Assembly (NCBI RefSeq): GCF_000733475.1
Contig: NZ_JPFK01000002.1
Coordinates: forward strand, 1 to 64,000
Direction: 5' to 3'
DNA: 64,000 bases
Source: Mangrovimonas yunxiaonensis
GTDB lineage: Bacteria; Bacteroidota; Bacteroidia; Flavobacteriales; Flavobacteriaceae
Shown here: piece by piece, positions 42,632-53,151 of the stretch
Layout: each line of letters opens with the position of its first letter
Numbering within the stretch: position 1 is the stretch's first letter
Notes under the pieces: generated by a model
The model's input: the letters and a program-made list of their open reading frames with translations, nothing else
The model's database searches: none
Told to the model about the DNA's origin: nothing
Position numbers and translations under genes: made by a program

Positions 42632-44041
42632 ATGTCTAGAAAAAACAGAAAGAAAGTTTTTACCGAACTTGAGGTTATCGATGCAGGAGCAAAAGGCAAG
42701 GCCATTGCCAAAGCCCCCGATGGAAAGGTTATTTTTTTATCAAACGCCGTACCTGGCGATATAGTAGATGTGCAAACCTTTAAAAAACGCAAAGCCTATT
42801 ACGAAGGAAAAGCCACCGTATTTCATAAATATTCAAGCAAACGCACCCAGCCTGTTTGCGAACATTTTGGCACCTGTGGCGGCTGCAAATGGCAAAACAT
42901 GGCTTACGAACACCAATTGCAATACAAGCAAAACGAGGTTGTAAACAATTTAACCCGTTTAGGGCATATCGAGTTGCCTAGTAATACCACCATTCTAGGA
43001 GCTGAGGAACCGTATTTCTACCGAAACAAAATGGAATTCTCGTTTAGCGATAGCCGTTGGTTAACCCAAGACGAAATCAATTCTGAAGAAGACTTAGGCG
43101 ATAAAAATGCCCTTGGCTTCCACATTCCCGGCATGTGGGATAAAATTTTAGACATTAAAAAATGTTGGTTACAAAAAGACCCTTCTAACGATATTAGAAA
43201 TTTTATTAAGACTTTTGCTGTAGAAAACCAACTCGAGTTTTTTAATACTAGACAACAAAGCGGCTTTTTACGTACCCTAATGATAAGAACGGCAACAACC
43301 GGCGACCTTATGGTTTTGGTGCAGTTTTTTAAAGAAGACAAAGCCAAACGCGAATTACTTTTAGATGCTTTAGCCGAAAAATTTCCCGAAATCAGTGCCC
43401 TTCTTTATGTTATAAACGAAAAAGGTAACGATACCATTTACGATCAAGACGTTATAACCTACAAGGGGAACGCTTTTATTTTTGAAGAAATGGAAGGCTT
43501 AAAGTTTAAAATTAACGCCAAATCATTTTACCAAACCAATTCCAAACAAGCCTACGAACTTTATAAAGTAACCCGCGATTTTGCTGGGCTAACTGGCGAC
43601 GAGCTTGTTTACGATTTATATACAGGAACCGGAACCATTGCCCAATTTGTTGCCAAAAAAGCCAAAAAAGTTATTGGTGTAGAAGCCGTTCCAGAGGCCA
43701 TTGAAGCTGCCAAAGAAAACGCGCAACTAAACAACATTGAAAACACCGCATTTTTTGCCGGCGACATGAAAAACATCTTTAACGATGCGTTTATTGCAAC
43801 CCACGGCAATCCCGATATTATTATTACCGATCCCCCAAGAAACGGCATGCATAAAGATGTTGTTAAGCAAATCCTAAATATTGCACCAAAAAAAATAGTT
43901 TATGTAAGTTGCAATACGGCTACGCAGGCAAGAGACCTAGCATTAATGGACGCCATGTACAAAGTCACCAAAATTAAACCTGTCGACATGTTTCCGCAAA
44001 CGCACCATGTAGAAAATGTTGTACTTTTGGAAAGAAGATAA
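42632..44041 (+). CDS. rlmD: 23S rRNA (uracil-5-)-methyltransferase RlmD-type
   Basis: 469 residues from the ATG at 42632 (MSRKNRKKVF), where a TRAM domain begins (VIDAGAKGKAIAKAPDGKVIF). The frame stays open upstream, but those residues are unlike any family N-terminus. Fe-S cluster Cys residues are in VCEHFGTCGGCKWQ, the SAM-binding region is LVYDLYTGTGTIAQFVA, and TDPPRNGMHKDVV with the catalytic Cys in VYVSCNTATQARDL completes the RumA-type fold. It methylates a uridine of 23S rRNA (U1939 by analogy). DUF6452 and DUF6048 genes follow in one operon. Confidence 0.92.
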   Translation: MSRKNRKKVFTELEVIDAGAKGKAIAKAPDGKVIFLSNAVPGDIVDVQTFKKRKAYYEGKATVFHKYSSKRTQPVCEHFGTCGGCKWQNMAYEHQLQYKQNEVVNNLTRLGHIELPSNTTILGAEEPYFYRNKMEFSFSDSRWLTQDEINSEEDLGDKNALGFHIPGMWDKILDIKKCWLQKDPSNDIRNFIKTFAVENQLEFFNTRQQSGFLRTLMIRTATTGDLMVLVQFFKEDKAKRELLLDALAEKFPEISALLYVINEKGNDTIYDQDVITYKGNAFIFEEMEGLKFKINAKSFYQTNSKQAYELYKVTRDFAGLTGDELVYDLYTGTGTIAQFVAKKAKKVIGVEAVPEAIEAAKENAQLNNIENTAFFAGDMKNIFNDAFIATHGNPDIIITDPPRNGMHKDVVKQILNIAPKKIVYVSCNTATQARDLALMDAMYKVTKIKPVDMFPQTHHVENVVLLERR

Positions 44042-44048
44042 AATTATT

Positions 44049-44558
44049 ATGAAAAAAATAACGGTTGCTCTTTTGCTCTTTCTAACCCTTTTGGCCTGCG
44101 AACGCGACGATATCTGTTCTGAAAGCAACACCACGGCCCGCATTAAAATCGCCTTTTTCGATGCCAACCTTCCTAATGAAGACGCGCCCAAAACCGTGTT
44201 TAAGCTTCGCGTGCAAGGTGTGGGCAACGACAACGTTTTAGAAGGCTACAATGCAACCGATAAAAGCGACATGTTATTGCCCCTTAAAACGACCGAAAAC
44301 ACCACCCAATATAAAGTGCATAAAAACTATAGTGTTGACGACAACGACAACATCTTGGGCAATGAGGATATAATTACCATTTCCTACACTTTAGAGCAAG
44401 AATACCTTTCCAGAGCCTGCGGCTACAAAACCGTTTTTAAGAACGTAACTATAACCGTAGAAGATGATGGCAATACCTGGATACAAAACATTTTGCCTGC
44501 GAATGATAATCTTATAGTCGATAATGAAGATGAAATACATTACAACATTTACCATTAA
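44049..44558 (+). CDS. DUF6452-type lipoprotein
   Basis: 169 residues from the ATG at 44049 with a short lipoprotein signal (LFLTLLAC, Cys17) and then the family start ERDDICSES. A beta-rich domain with further Cys (SRACGYKTVF) follows. This protein commonly lies after rlmD in flavobacteria. It is 7 bases downstream of rlmD and overlaps the next gene by about 35 bases. No function is known. Confidence 0.83.
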   Translation: MKKITVALLLFLTLLACERDDICSESNTTARIKIAFFDANLPNEDAPKTVFKLRVQGVGNDNVLEGYNATDKSDMLLPLKTTENTTQYKVHKNYSVDDNDNILGNEDIITISYTLEQEYLSRACGYKTVFKNVTITVEDDGNTWIQNILPANDNLIVDNEDEIHYNIYH

Positions 44559-45258
44559 CACCATTTGCCTACTGTTTTTCGTTAGCTTAAGTGCCCAAAA
44601 CGATAGTATTCCAGAGCAGCCCCAAGTGGTCGACTCGTTAAAAACAAAACAAAAATACGGCATACGCCTTGGGGGCGACATAGGTAAATTAATCCGTTCG
44701 TTTGTCGATGATGATTATACCGGATTCGAGATTAATGGAGATTACCGACTTACCAAAAAATGGTATCTGGCTGGCGAAATAGGTGCCGAAGAAAAATTTA
44801 CCCAAAACGACCAACTAACCAACACCACAAAAGGCACCTACTTTAAAGCAGGTGTAGATTATAATGCTTACGACAATTGGTACGGCATGGAAAACATGAT
44901 TTATGGTGGCTTTAGAATTGCCGCAAGCACGTTTTCGCAAACCTTAGAATCGTATAGTGTATACGCCGAAAACCAATATTGGGCACCACAATACACCCAT
45001 GAAGTGCCTACCGAGTTTAGCGGTCTATCGGCATTATGGGGCGAAGTTATTGTTGGACTAAAAGTAGAAATCCTAAACAATTTATACCTTGGCGCCAATG
45101 TTCAGTTTAAATACACCATTAACCAAGATCAGCCCGAAGGATTCGAAAACCTCTACGTTCCTGGCTATCATAAAACTTACGACAGTGGAGATTTTGGATT
45201 TGGCTACGGCTACAACCTCTCTTATTTAATTCCGTTGTTTAAAAAAAACAAAAACTAA
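44524..45258 (+). CDS. DUF6048-type outer-membrane barrel protein
   Basis: 244 residues with a signal peptide (residues about 1-24, LLFFVSLSAQ), then a predicted beta barrel (YGIRLGGDIGKLIRSFVDDD, GTYFKAGVDYNAYDNWYGME, LYLGANVQFKY, FGYGYNLSYLIPLF). It matches the DUF6048 protein paired with DUF6452 after rlmD. Two adjacent ATG codons (44524, 44530) are equally plausible starts. The overlap with the upstream lipoprotein gene suggests the two products act together at the outer membrane. Confidence 0.82.
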   Translation: MKMKYITTFTINTICLLFFVSLSAQNDSIPEQPQVVDSLKTKQKYGIRLGGDIGKLIRSFVDDDYTGFEINGDYRLTKKWYLAGEIGAEEKFTQNDQLTNTTKGTYFKAGVDYNAYDNWYGMENMIYGGFRIAASTFSQTLESYSVYAENQYWAPQYTHEVPTEFSGLSALWGEVIVGLKVEILNNLYLGANVQFKYTINQDQPEGFENLYVPGYHKTYDSGDFGFGYGYNLSYLIPLFKKNKN

Positions 45259-45318
45259 TCCACCGGGAAAATCTCGTATAAAAACGGGCTTCCCTTTCAA
45301 ATAACCTTAGAGGTTTAT

Positions 45319-45326
45319 TATCTTTG
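45319..45326 (+). promoter_or_regulatory. TAnnTTTG -7 element of pheT
   Basis: TATCTTTG 24 bases before the ATG at 45351, in the same TATCTTTGCA context as the SRP RNA promoter. Confidence 0.65.
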
Positions 45327-45350
45327 CACACCTAAACAGAATTGCATTTT

Positions 45351-47777
45351 ATGAAGATTTCTTACAATTGGCTTAAGCAATTTATACAAGTAGATTGGGA
45401 CGCCGAAAAAACGGGCGAATTACTTACAGATCTAGGACTAGAAGTAGAAGGCATAGAGCGCTTTCAATCTGTAAAAGGCGGCCTAGAAGGCATTGTTGTT
45501 GGTGAAGTACTCACTTGCGAACAACACCCCAATGCAGATCGTTTAAAAGTTACCACCGTTAATATAGGAGAACAGGAGCCCGTACAAATTGTATGTGGCG
45601 CCCCTAATGTTGCTAAGGGCCAAAAAGTGCCAGTAGCCACTATAGGAACCACACTATACACCCCCGAAGGCGAAGCCTGGAAAATTAAGAAAGGGAAAAT
45701 ACGAGGTGAATCCAGCTTCGGTATGATATGTGCCGAAGACGAATTGGGCCTAGGAAAATCGCACGAAGGAATTATGGTTTTAAGTGCTGCATTAACACCG
45801 GGAAAACCCCTAGCAGAAGTGTTTCAGGTTGAAAACGACCAAGTTTTCGAAATTGGGCTAACACCAAACCGTGCAGATGCCATGAGCCATTTTGGTACCG
45901 CTAGAGACCTTAAGGCTGGTTTGCTTCAAAAAGATATAAACTTAGAGTTAATTACCCCTTCGGTAAGTGCCTTTCATGTAGACAACCGCACCCAGCGTAT
46001 AGATGTGGATGTAAAAGATTACAATTTAGCACCTAGGTATTGTGGTGTGACCATTTCTGGTTTAAAAGTAGAAGCATCGCCCGCTTGGCTAAAAAACAGG
46101 TTACAAGCCATAGGCATTACCCCTAAAAACAATGTTGTAGATGCAACCAACTACGTGTTACACGAGCTTGGGCAACCACTGCATGCGTTTGATGCCGCCA
46201 AGATAACAGGCAATAAAATTGAAGTTAAAACACTTCCTGCAGGAACAAAATTTACAACCCTAGACGAGGTTGAACGCGAACTTCATGAAGAAGATCTTAT
46301 GATTTGCGATGCGGAAAAACCCATGTGTATTGCAGGGGTTTTTGGCGGATTGAGCTCTGGCGTGACCGAAACCACAACAAGCATTTTCCTAGAAAGTGCC
46401 TATTTTAATCCTGTTTCTGTAAGAAAAACAGCTAAAAGACATGGTTTAAATACCGATGCTTCTTTTAGATTTGAAAGAGGAATAGACCCGAACATTACAG
46501 AATACGCCCTTAAGCGTGCGGCTTTGTTAATTCAAGAGATTGCCGGTGGCGAGATTACAAGCGATGTATATGATACCTACCCTAAAAAGATTGAGGATTT
46601 CCAAGTACGTTTAAGTTTTGACAACGCCAAGAAACTTATTGGTCAAGACATTCCTAAAGAAACCATTAAAGGTATCTTAATGTCGTTGGGCATAAAAATA
46701 AACAATGTTACCGAGGCCGGACTAGGGCTTACCATACCCGCTTACAGGAACGATGTGCAAAGGGAAGCCGATGTTATTGAGGAAGTTTTACGCGTGTACG
46801 GTTACAACAACATAAAAACAACAGAAAAACTTAACGCCTCGATTTCTAATACCTCGAGGTTTGAAGACTATAAAGTTCAAAACATTATTGGCAATCAACT
46901 GGCTTCACAAGGGTTTTACGAAATGCTTTCAAACTCTTTAACCACGGCCAAGTATACAGCACTTAGCGAACAATTACAACACGACCACAGCGTTGAAATG
47001 CTTAACCCTTTAAGCAACGATTTAAGTGTGTTGCGCCAAAGCATGTTGTTTTCTGGGCTAGAAGCCATAAACCACAACATTAATAGAAAACGCAACAACC
47101 TAAAGTTATTCGAGTTTGGTAAAACTTACCACGACTTTAATGGAACGCGCCAGGAGTTTAAACGCTTGTCGGTGTTTGTTTCGGGAAATCGCGACAACCA
47201 ACGTTGGAATACTGTTGTAAAAGAAAGCGATTTCTTCTACCTAAAAGGCATTATCCAAACCATTTTAGAGCGTTTAGGCATTTCTGGCACCACTATTTCG
47301 CCCATGCAGAGCGATTTGCTTTCTGAAGGCATTATCCTTTCTAAAAAAAGTCAGCAACTGGTAGAATTTGGTTTGATTAAGAAGCCCGTGTTAAAGGCGT
47401 TTGATATTGCCCAAAATGTGCTTTATGCCGAATTTAATTGGGACAATATTTTAAACATTATAAAAGCAAACCATGTCTCGTACACCGAAATTCCAAAATA
47501 CCCTGAGGTAAGACGCGATTTTGCTTTACTAATAGACCAAAAGGTTTCGTTTGAAGACATTGATAAAATTGCCACACAAACCGAAAAAAACCTGTTAAAG
47601 GATGTAGACCTGTTTGATGTTTACCAAGGAAAAAACCTCCCCGAAGGCAAGAAAAGTTATGCTGTAAGTTTTACACTACAAGACAAGAACAAGACACTAA
47701 CAGATAGCCAGATTGATAAAATCATGAAAAAGCTCCAAACCAATTTCGAAAAACAACTTGGTGCCGAGTTACGATAA
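45351..47777 (+). CDS. pheT: Phenylalanine--tRNA ligase beta subunit
   Basis: 808 residues starting at MKISYNWLKQFIQVDW; a TTG three codons upstream is rejected. Domains in order: B1, EMAP-II-like tRNA-binding (about 40-155, EQHPNADRLKVTTVNIG), B3/B4 (about 210-390), B5 (about 405-475), and a C-terminal ferredoxin-fold anticodon-binding domain (ending KIMKKLQTNFEKQLGAELR). It pairs with PheS, which is not in this window. The gene ends in a strong terminator at 47780-47808. Confidence 0.96.
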   Translation: MKISYNWLKQFIQVDWDAEKTGELLTDLGLEVEGIERFQSVKGGLEGIVVGEVLTCEQHPNADRLKVTTVNIGEQEPVQIVCGAPNVAKGQKVPVATIGTTLYTPEGEAWKIKKGKIRGESSFGMICAEDELGLGKSHEGIMVLSAALTPGKPLAEVFQVENDQVFEIGLTPNRADAMSHFGTARDLKAGLLQKDINLELITPSVSAFHVDNRTQRIDVDVKDYNLAPRYCGVTISGLKVEASPAWLKNRLQAIGITPKNNVVDATNYVLHELGQPLHAFDAAKITGNKIEVKTLPAGTKFTTLDEVERELHEEDLMICDAEKPMCIAGVFGGLSSGVTETTTSIFLESAYFNPVSVRKTAKRHGLNTDASFRFERGIDPNITEYALKRAALLIQEIAGGEITSDVYDTYPKKIEDFQVRLSFDNAKKLIGQDIPKETIKGILMSLGIKINNVTEAGLGLTIPAYRNDVQREADVIEEVLRVYGYNNIKTTEKLNASISNTSRFEDYKVQNIIGNQLASQGFYEMLSNSLTTAKYTALSEQLQHDHSVEMLNPLSNDLSVLRQSMLFSGLEAINHNINRKRNNLKLFEFGKTYHDFNGTRQEFKRLSVFVSGNRDNQRWNTVVKESDFFYLKGIIQTILERLGISGTTISPMQSDLLSEGIILSKKSQQLVEFGLIKKPVLKAFDIAQNVLYAEFNWDNILNIIKANHVSYTEIPKYPEVRRDFALLIDQKVSFEDIDKIATQTEKNLLKDVDLFDVYQGKNLPEGKKSYAVSFTLQDKNKTLTDSQIDKIMKKLQTNFEKQLGAELR

Positions 47778-47779
47778 TA

Positions 47780-47808
47780 AAAAAGCCTGTTAAAAACAGG
47801 CTTTTTTA
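47780..47808 (+). terminator. Intrinsic terminator of pheT
   Basis: GCCTGTT / AACAGGC stem (47785-47791 with 47795-47801) flanked by A and T runs, beginning at the stop codon. Confidence 0.88.
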
Positions 47809-47880
47809 TTATTGCATCCTTAACATGCTAACACCGTAATTTTTCGTATCTTTATTAGGCAACCATAACCTCATTAAATT

Positions 47881-48126
47881 ATGGATTCTACCTATAAAAA
47901 AATTTACACCGGAAATTTTATCGTGGTTCAGCTTATTGTGGACAAACTAGAAGCAATAGACATTAACCCCATATTAAAAGACGAATCGGAGTCTGGTCGC
48001 TTAGCGGGATTTATGGCCTCTATCCCTGGTCTTCAAGACATTTATGTAAGTGAAGACGAACTAGAAGCAGCGCTTCCTATTGTAGAAAGCGTTGTTAGCG
48101 AGCTAGAAGCCAATAATGCCAATTAG
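47881..48126 (+). CDS. DUF2007 small protein
   Basis: 81 residues (IVVQLIVDKLEAIDINPILKD ... LQDIYVSEDELEAALPIVES) with a ferredoxin-like beta-alpha pattern. DUF2007 is labelled a putative signal-transducing domain, with no proven activity. The upstream sequence TATCTTTA near 47850 is a near match to the promoter consensus. Its stop codon abuts the convergent ABC-F stop codon. Confidence 0.85.
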   Translation: MDSTYKKIYTGNFIVVQLIVDKLEAIDINPILKDESESGRLAGFMASIPGLQDIYVSEDELEAALPIVESVVSELEANNAN

Positions 48127-49827
<1,701 letters not shown>

Positions 49828-49865
49828 TTAACAACGTATTAACAACGCATCAGCGTTGCAAAGGG

Positions 49866-49873
49866 TATTTTTG
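49866..49873 (+). promoter_or_regulatory. TAnnTTTG -7 element of the thioredoxin-fold lipoprotein gene
   Basis: TATTTTTG ends 6 bases before the ATG at 49880, so the transcript would have almost no leader. Confidence 0.55.
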
Positions 49874-49879
49874 TACATT

Positions 49880-51346
49880 ATGAAGTTACCTACATTTTTA
49901 CCTATGTTCTTTTGCAGGGCAAGCCTTTTGTTTGCTTTGGGAGGGCTTGTTATTGCTTGTCAGGAAGATAGCAGCACAACCAGCGCTTCGGCCTATTTGG
50001 GCGGCGAAATTATTAACCCAAAAGACAGAACGGTTTACATAACTACTACCGATGCTAGGGCGATTGATACGTTAACCTTAGACGACCGCAACAGGTTTCT
50101 TTATAAATTTGACAGCTTGGTGCCTGGGTTATATTCCTTTAGGCTCTCTGCTGCAGATGGCCTGGAGCATCAAATTGTATTGGTCGAGCCCAACGACAGT
50201 ATTATGCTTAGACTAAACACACTCGAGTTCGACGAGTCTTTGGTTTACACTGGTAAAGGAGCTAAAAAGAACAACTACCTTATAAACCTTTTTCTTGAAA
50301 GCGAGCAGGACGACAAGAAAGTACTCGGGTTTAGCCAGCTTTCGCCAAAGGCGTTTGAGGCTCATGTAGACTCCATGAAAGCCCTTAAACTTAAAGCATT
50401 AAAAAAGTTTTCATCAGAAAATACGGTCTCCAAACGGTTTATTAACCTTATTGAGACCAACATTAATTACGATTATTATTTAAGTAAAGAGGTTTATCCG
50501 TTTGTTAATTACTCGAGCAGTGAGCGCAACATTATTAAATCGCTACCCGAGAGTTTTTATGCCTACAGAACAGATATAGACTACAGCATTCAAAATGTTA
50601 GGGACTACTTCCCCTACTACCCATTTTTAAAACATCATTTTGAAAATCTGGCCCTAACCGAACATTTTAAAACCTCTAACGACAGTATATTAAACAGAAA
50701 ATGCCTAGGTTATAACTTAACCCGTTTAAAGCTTATTGATAGTTTGGTTAAAAACGACGACATGAAAAACCAATTGCTAATCAATACGGCCATAGAGTTT
50801 ATTAGCGACAATAAAAATGTTAAGGACTACGACTCGCTTTTGGTTTCTTTTAAAGCTAAAAGCACAGATCGTTACCACACCGATTATTTAAACAATATTG
50901 TGGCTTCGCTTAAAGTTTTAAAGCCAGGAAACAAGCTTCCTAAACTATACGTTTACGATATTGATAACAACACACATACCTTAAACCAGCTTGTTAAAAA
51001 CAAGCCTACGGTTATGTATTTTTGGAGGCAATCGTATTTAAGGCACTACCAAGACTCTCACAAAAAAATAGAGGAGCTTAAAGTGAAATACCCCGAAATT
51101 AATTTTGTGGCTTTAAACATAAACGAGACCAGCAGCCAAGCTTGGAAAGACCATTTAAAACAGTATAAATACCCTACAAAAAGCGAATATTTGTTTGTAG
51201 ATCCTAAAAAGGCAAAACAAGATTTGGCCATTTACCCCATTAACAAAGTGATTTTATTAGACAATCAGGGAAAAATTATTAATGCACAGACCAACATGTT
51301 TTCCCTACATTTTGAAAAGCAACTGCTAGAAGCCTTAAACCAATAA
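49880..51346 (+). CDS. Thioredoxin-fold lipoprotein lacking the CxxC motif
   Basis: 488 residues from the ATG at 49880 with a lipoprotein signal (LGGLVIAC, Cys27). The N-terminal part (about 35-110, GGEIINPKDRTVYITTTDAR) resembles the DUF4369 beta domain that precedes TlpA-type thioredoxins in Bacteroidota. The middle is helical. The C-terminal domain (about 355-488) has a TlpA-like fold (KPTVMYFWRQSYLRHYQDSH, then INFVALNINE, and YPINKVILLDNQGKI with the cis-Pro region), but the WCxxC site is replaced by WRQSY. It should be membrane-anchored and not a disulfide reductase. Confidence 0.83.
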   Translation: MKLPTFLPMFFCRASLLFALGGLVIACQEDSSTTSASAYLGGEIINPKDRTVYITTTDARAIDTLTLDDRNRFLYKFDSLVPGLYSFRLSAADGLEHQIVLVEPNDSIMLRLNTLEFDESLVYTGKGAKKNNYLINLFLESEQDDKKVLGFSQLSPKAFEAHVDSMKALKLKALKKFSSENTVSKRFINLIETNINYDYYLSKEVYPFVNYSSSERNIIKSLPESFYAYRTDIDYSIQNVRDYFPYYPFLKHHFENLALTEHFKTSNDSILNRKCLGYNLTRLKLIDSLVKNDDMKNQLLINTAIEFISDNKNVKDYDSLLVSFKAKSTDRYHTDYLNNIVASLKVLKPGNKLPKLYVYDIDNNTHTLNQLVKNKPTVMYFWRQSYLRHYQDSHKKIEELKVKYPEINFVALNINETSSQAWKDHLKQYKYPTKSEYLFVDPKKAKQDLAIYPINKVILLDNQGKIINAQTNMFSLHFEKQLLEALNQ

Positions 51347-51350
51347 ATAA

Positions 51351-51382
51351 AAAAGCCTCGAAATTTATTCGAGGCTTTTTTT
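51351..51382 (+). terminator. Terminator between the thioredoxin-fold gene and fsa
   Basis: GCCTCG / CGAGGC stem (51355-51360 with 51370-51375), A run before and seven T after. It is symmetric enough to act on both convergent transcripts. Confidence 0.85.
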
Positions 51383-51404
51383 ATGGTAAGTAATACAGGT
51401 CTTA

Positions 51405-52058
51405 TTAGTTTCCTTTTTTATAATCTGCTAAAAACTTTTCCAGTCCGATGTCTGTTAGCGGGTGTTTTAACAACCCGGAGATAGAACTTAAAGGCCCTGT
51501 CATAACATCGGCTCCAATTTTAGCACAATCAATTACGTGCATGGTATGGCGAACCGAAGCAGCTAAAATTTGTGTTTCGAAAGCGTAGTTGTCGTAAATG
51601 TGGCGAATTTCAGAAATTAAATTCAAACCATCTGTCGATATATCATCCAAACGGCCTATAAATGGCGACACATAAGTTGCTCCTGCTTTTGCAGCTAGTA
51701 GTGCTTGTCCTGCAGAGAACACTAAGGTTACGTTGGTTTTAATGCCTTTATCGCTAAAGTACTTACAGGCTTTAACCCCATCTTTAGTCATAGGTAGTTT
51801 AATAACAATCTGGTCATGTAGCTCGGCTAAAGCCTCGCCTTCTCTTACCATGCCTTCAAAATCGGTAGAAATAACCTCTGCACTTACATCGCCATCTACA
51901 ATATTGCAAATGTCAACATAGTGTTTCATAATATTGTCGTGCCCTGTAATGCCTTCTTTGGCCATTAAAGACGGGTTGGTTGTTACCCCATCTAAGATGC
52001 CCATGTCCTGAGCTTCTTTAATTTGCTCTAGGTTTGCCGTATCGATAAAAAATTTCAT
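51405..52058 (-). CDS. fsa: Fructose-6-phosphate aldolase / transaldolase-like protein
   Basis: A 217-residue small-transaldolase-family enzyme. [16 protein letters not shown] and [13 protein letters not shown] mark the family, and the Schiff-base lysine is Lys87 in [34 protein letters not shown] follows at the phosphate end. The length fits the FSA/TalC subfamily; whether it acts as an aldolase or a transaldolase cannot be decided from sequence alone. A promoter-like element is at 52098-52105, inside the end of the SDR gene. Confidence 0.92.
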   Translation of the reverse strand: MKFFIDTANLEQIKEAQDMGILDGVTTNPSLMAKEGITGHDNIMKHYVDICNIVDGDVSAEVISTDFEGMVREGEALAELHDQIVIKLPMTKDGVKACKYFSDKGIKTNVTLVFSAGQALLAAKAGATYVSPFIGRLDDISTDGLNLISEIRHIYDNYAFETQILAASVRHTMHVIDCAKIGADVMTGPLSSISGLLKHPLTDIGLEKFLADYKKGN

Positions 52059-52097
52059 CTGATTAAATTCGTTTTAGTTGTGTTAATTCTCGTCCTG

Positions 52098-52105
52098 CAA
52101 AATTA
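52098..52105 (-). promoter_or_regulatory. TAnnTTTG -7 element of fsa
   Basis: TAATTTTG on the minus strand, 40 bases before the start codon, overlapping the SDR stop codon by three bases. Confidence 0.5.
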
Positions 52106-52906
52106 CAATTTATAATGGTTCATTAATAACCTTTCGTAAACTTTATCGGGTAAAATACGCTTTAAGACAATGGAGAATTTTTGCATGGTTTCCCCTACCT
52201 TATAATGCCCTTTTGGGTGCGTTGTTGTAATAACCTTAAGTATGGCATTTGCCATAATTTTAGGGTCTTGCCCACTATTTACATGCTCATCCATTAAGGT
52301 TAAGGTGTTTCCGTAGGATGTCTTATAAGGTGAATTCTCTTTTACCGGGGCATGGTACCGTCCTGCAGCAATATTTGTAGCAAAATCGCCTGGAGCCACA
52401 TTGGTCATTTCTATATTAAAAGGTTTTAATTCCATTCTATAGGCTTCGGTAATCAATTCCAGAGCGCCTTTGCTGGCACTATAAACCCCTCTAAAAGGCA
52501 ATCCCATGTATCCTGCAATAGATGTGATGTTAATAACCAGTCCCGACTGCTGCTTGCGCATTTGTGGCAGCACTGCCTTAATCACGTTTAAAGGGCCAAA
52601 AAAGTTCGTTTCAAAATTGCGTTTTATCTCTTCCTCCGGAATTTCCTCTATAGGACCTGTTATTCCTGCTCCGGCATTGTTTATTAACACATCTAACCGT
52701 CCTGCTTTGCTAATAACCTCGGCAACTGCCGTTTTAATGGTTACAACATCTGCGACATCTAAGGCCACTAAAGGAAATTTGCTGTTCGGGTAGTTGTTTG
52801 GTGTGCGGCTGGTCCCGTAAACCTGAAAACCCTTTTCTGTTAGAAACTCACCAACAGATTTCCCTATTCCAGAAGAACCTCCTGTAATTAAAATAACTTT
52901 AGCCAT
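52103..52906 (-). CDS. Short-chain dehydrogenase/reductase (SDR)
   Basis: 267 residues from the ATG at 52906 (MAKVILITGGSSGIGKSVGEF). The cofactor motif TGGSSGIG, NNAGAG, the catalytic Ser in INITSIAGYMG and the YSASKGALE motif (Tyr and Lys) are all present, so this is an active classical SDR. The Arg after the first strand (YGTSRTPNN) favours NADP. The substrate is unknown. It lies just downstream of the SRP RNA gene on the same strand. Confidence 0.9.
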   Translation of the reverse strand: MAKVILITGGSSGIGKSVGEFLTEKGFQVYGTSRTPNNYPNSKFPLVALDVADVVTIKTAVAEVISKAGRLDVLINNAGAGITGPIEEIPEEEIKRNFETNFFGPLNVIKAVLPQMRKQQSGLVINITSIAGYMGLPFRGVYSASKGALELITEAYRMELKPFNIEMTNVAPGDFATNIAAGRYHAPVKENSPYKTSYGNTLTLMDEHVNSGQDPKIMANAILKVITTTHPKGHYKVGETMQKFSIVLKRILPDKVYERLLMNHYKL

Positions 52907-52960
52907 GATTATAAAATTTATTGGGGTAAAAATACAACTTAAAAGGAAAGTAAAGCGCAT

Positions 52961-53062
52961 AAAAAAAGGCAAGCTACCTACATCACACTGCTACAACCGC
53001 GTACCTTTGCTGCGTTCCCGCCCTGGAGGATTCTGCAGGAGCTAGTTGTGTAGGACTTGCCG
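52961..53062 (-). ncRNA. ffs: Bacterial signal recognition particle RNA (4.5S type)
   Basis: On the minus strand the transcript contains the conserved SRP domain IV with CCAGGGCGGGAACGCAGC followed by AAGGTA. The ends GGCAAG and CTTGCC pair to close the long helix, and a run of seven T at 52967-52961 terminates it. Length is about 100 bases. It binds Ffh and targets membrane proteins during translation. The 5' bound is set from the TATCTTTG element at 53067-53074. Confidence 0.93.
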
Positions 53063-53066
53063 ACTG

Positions 53067-53074
53067 CAAAGATA
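53067..53074 (-). promoter_or_regulatory. TAnnTTTG -7 element of SRP RNA
   Basis: TATCTTTG in the context GTTGTATCTTTGCAG, placed the expected few bases before the first pairing base of the RNA. It is one of the best promoter matches in the window. Confidence 0.75.
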
Positions 53075-53151
53075 CAACCTTTTAATACTTTTACAATGAT
53101 TTTTTAAACTGAATTTTATTGAATACATTGCCTGAAATTATTTTAAAAACC

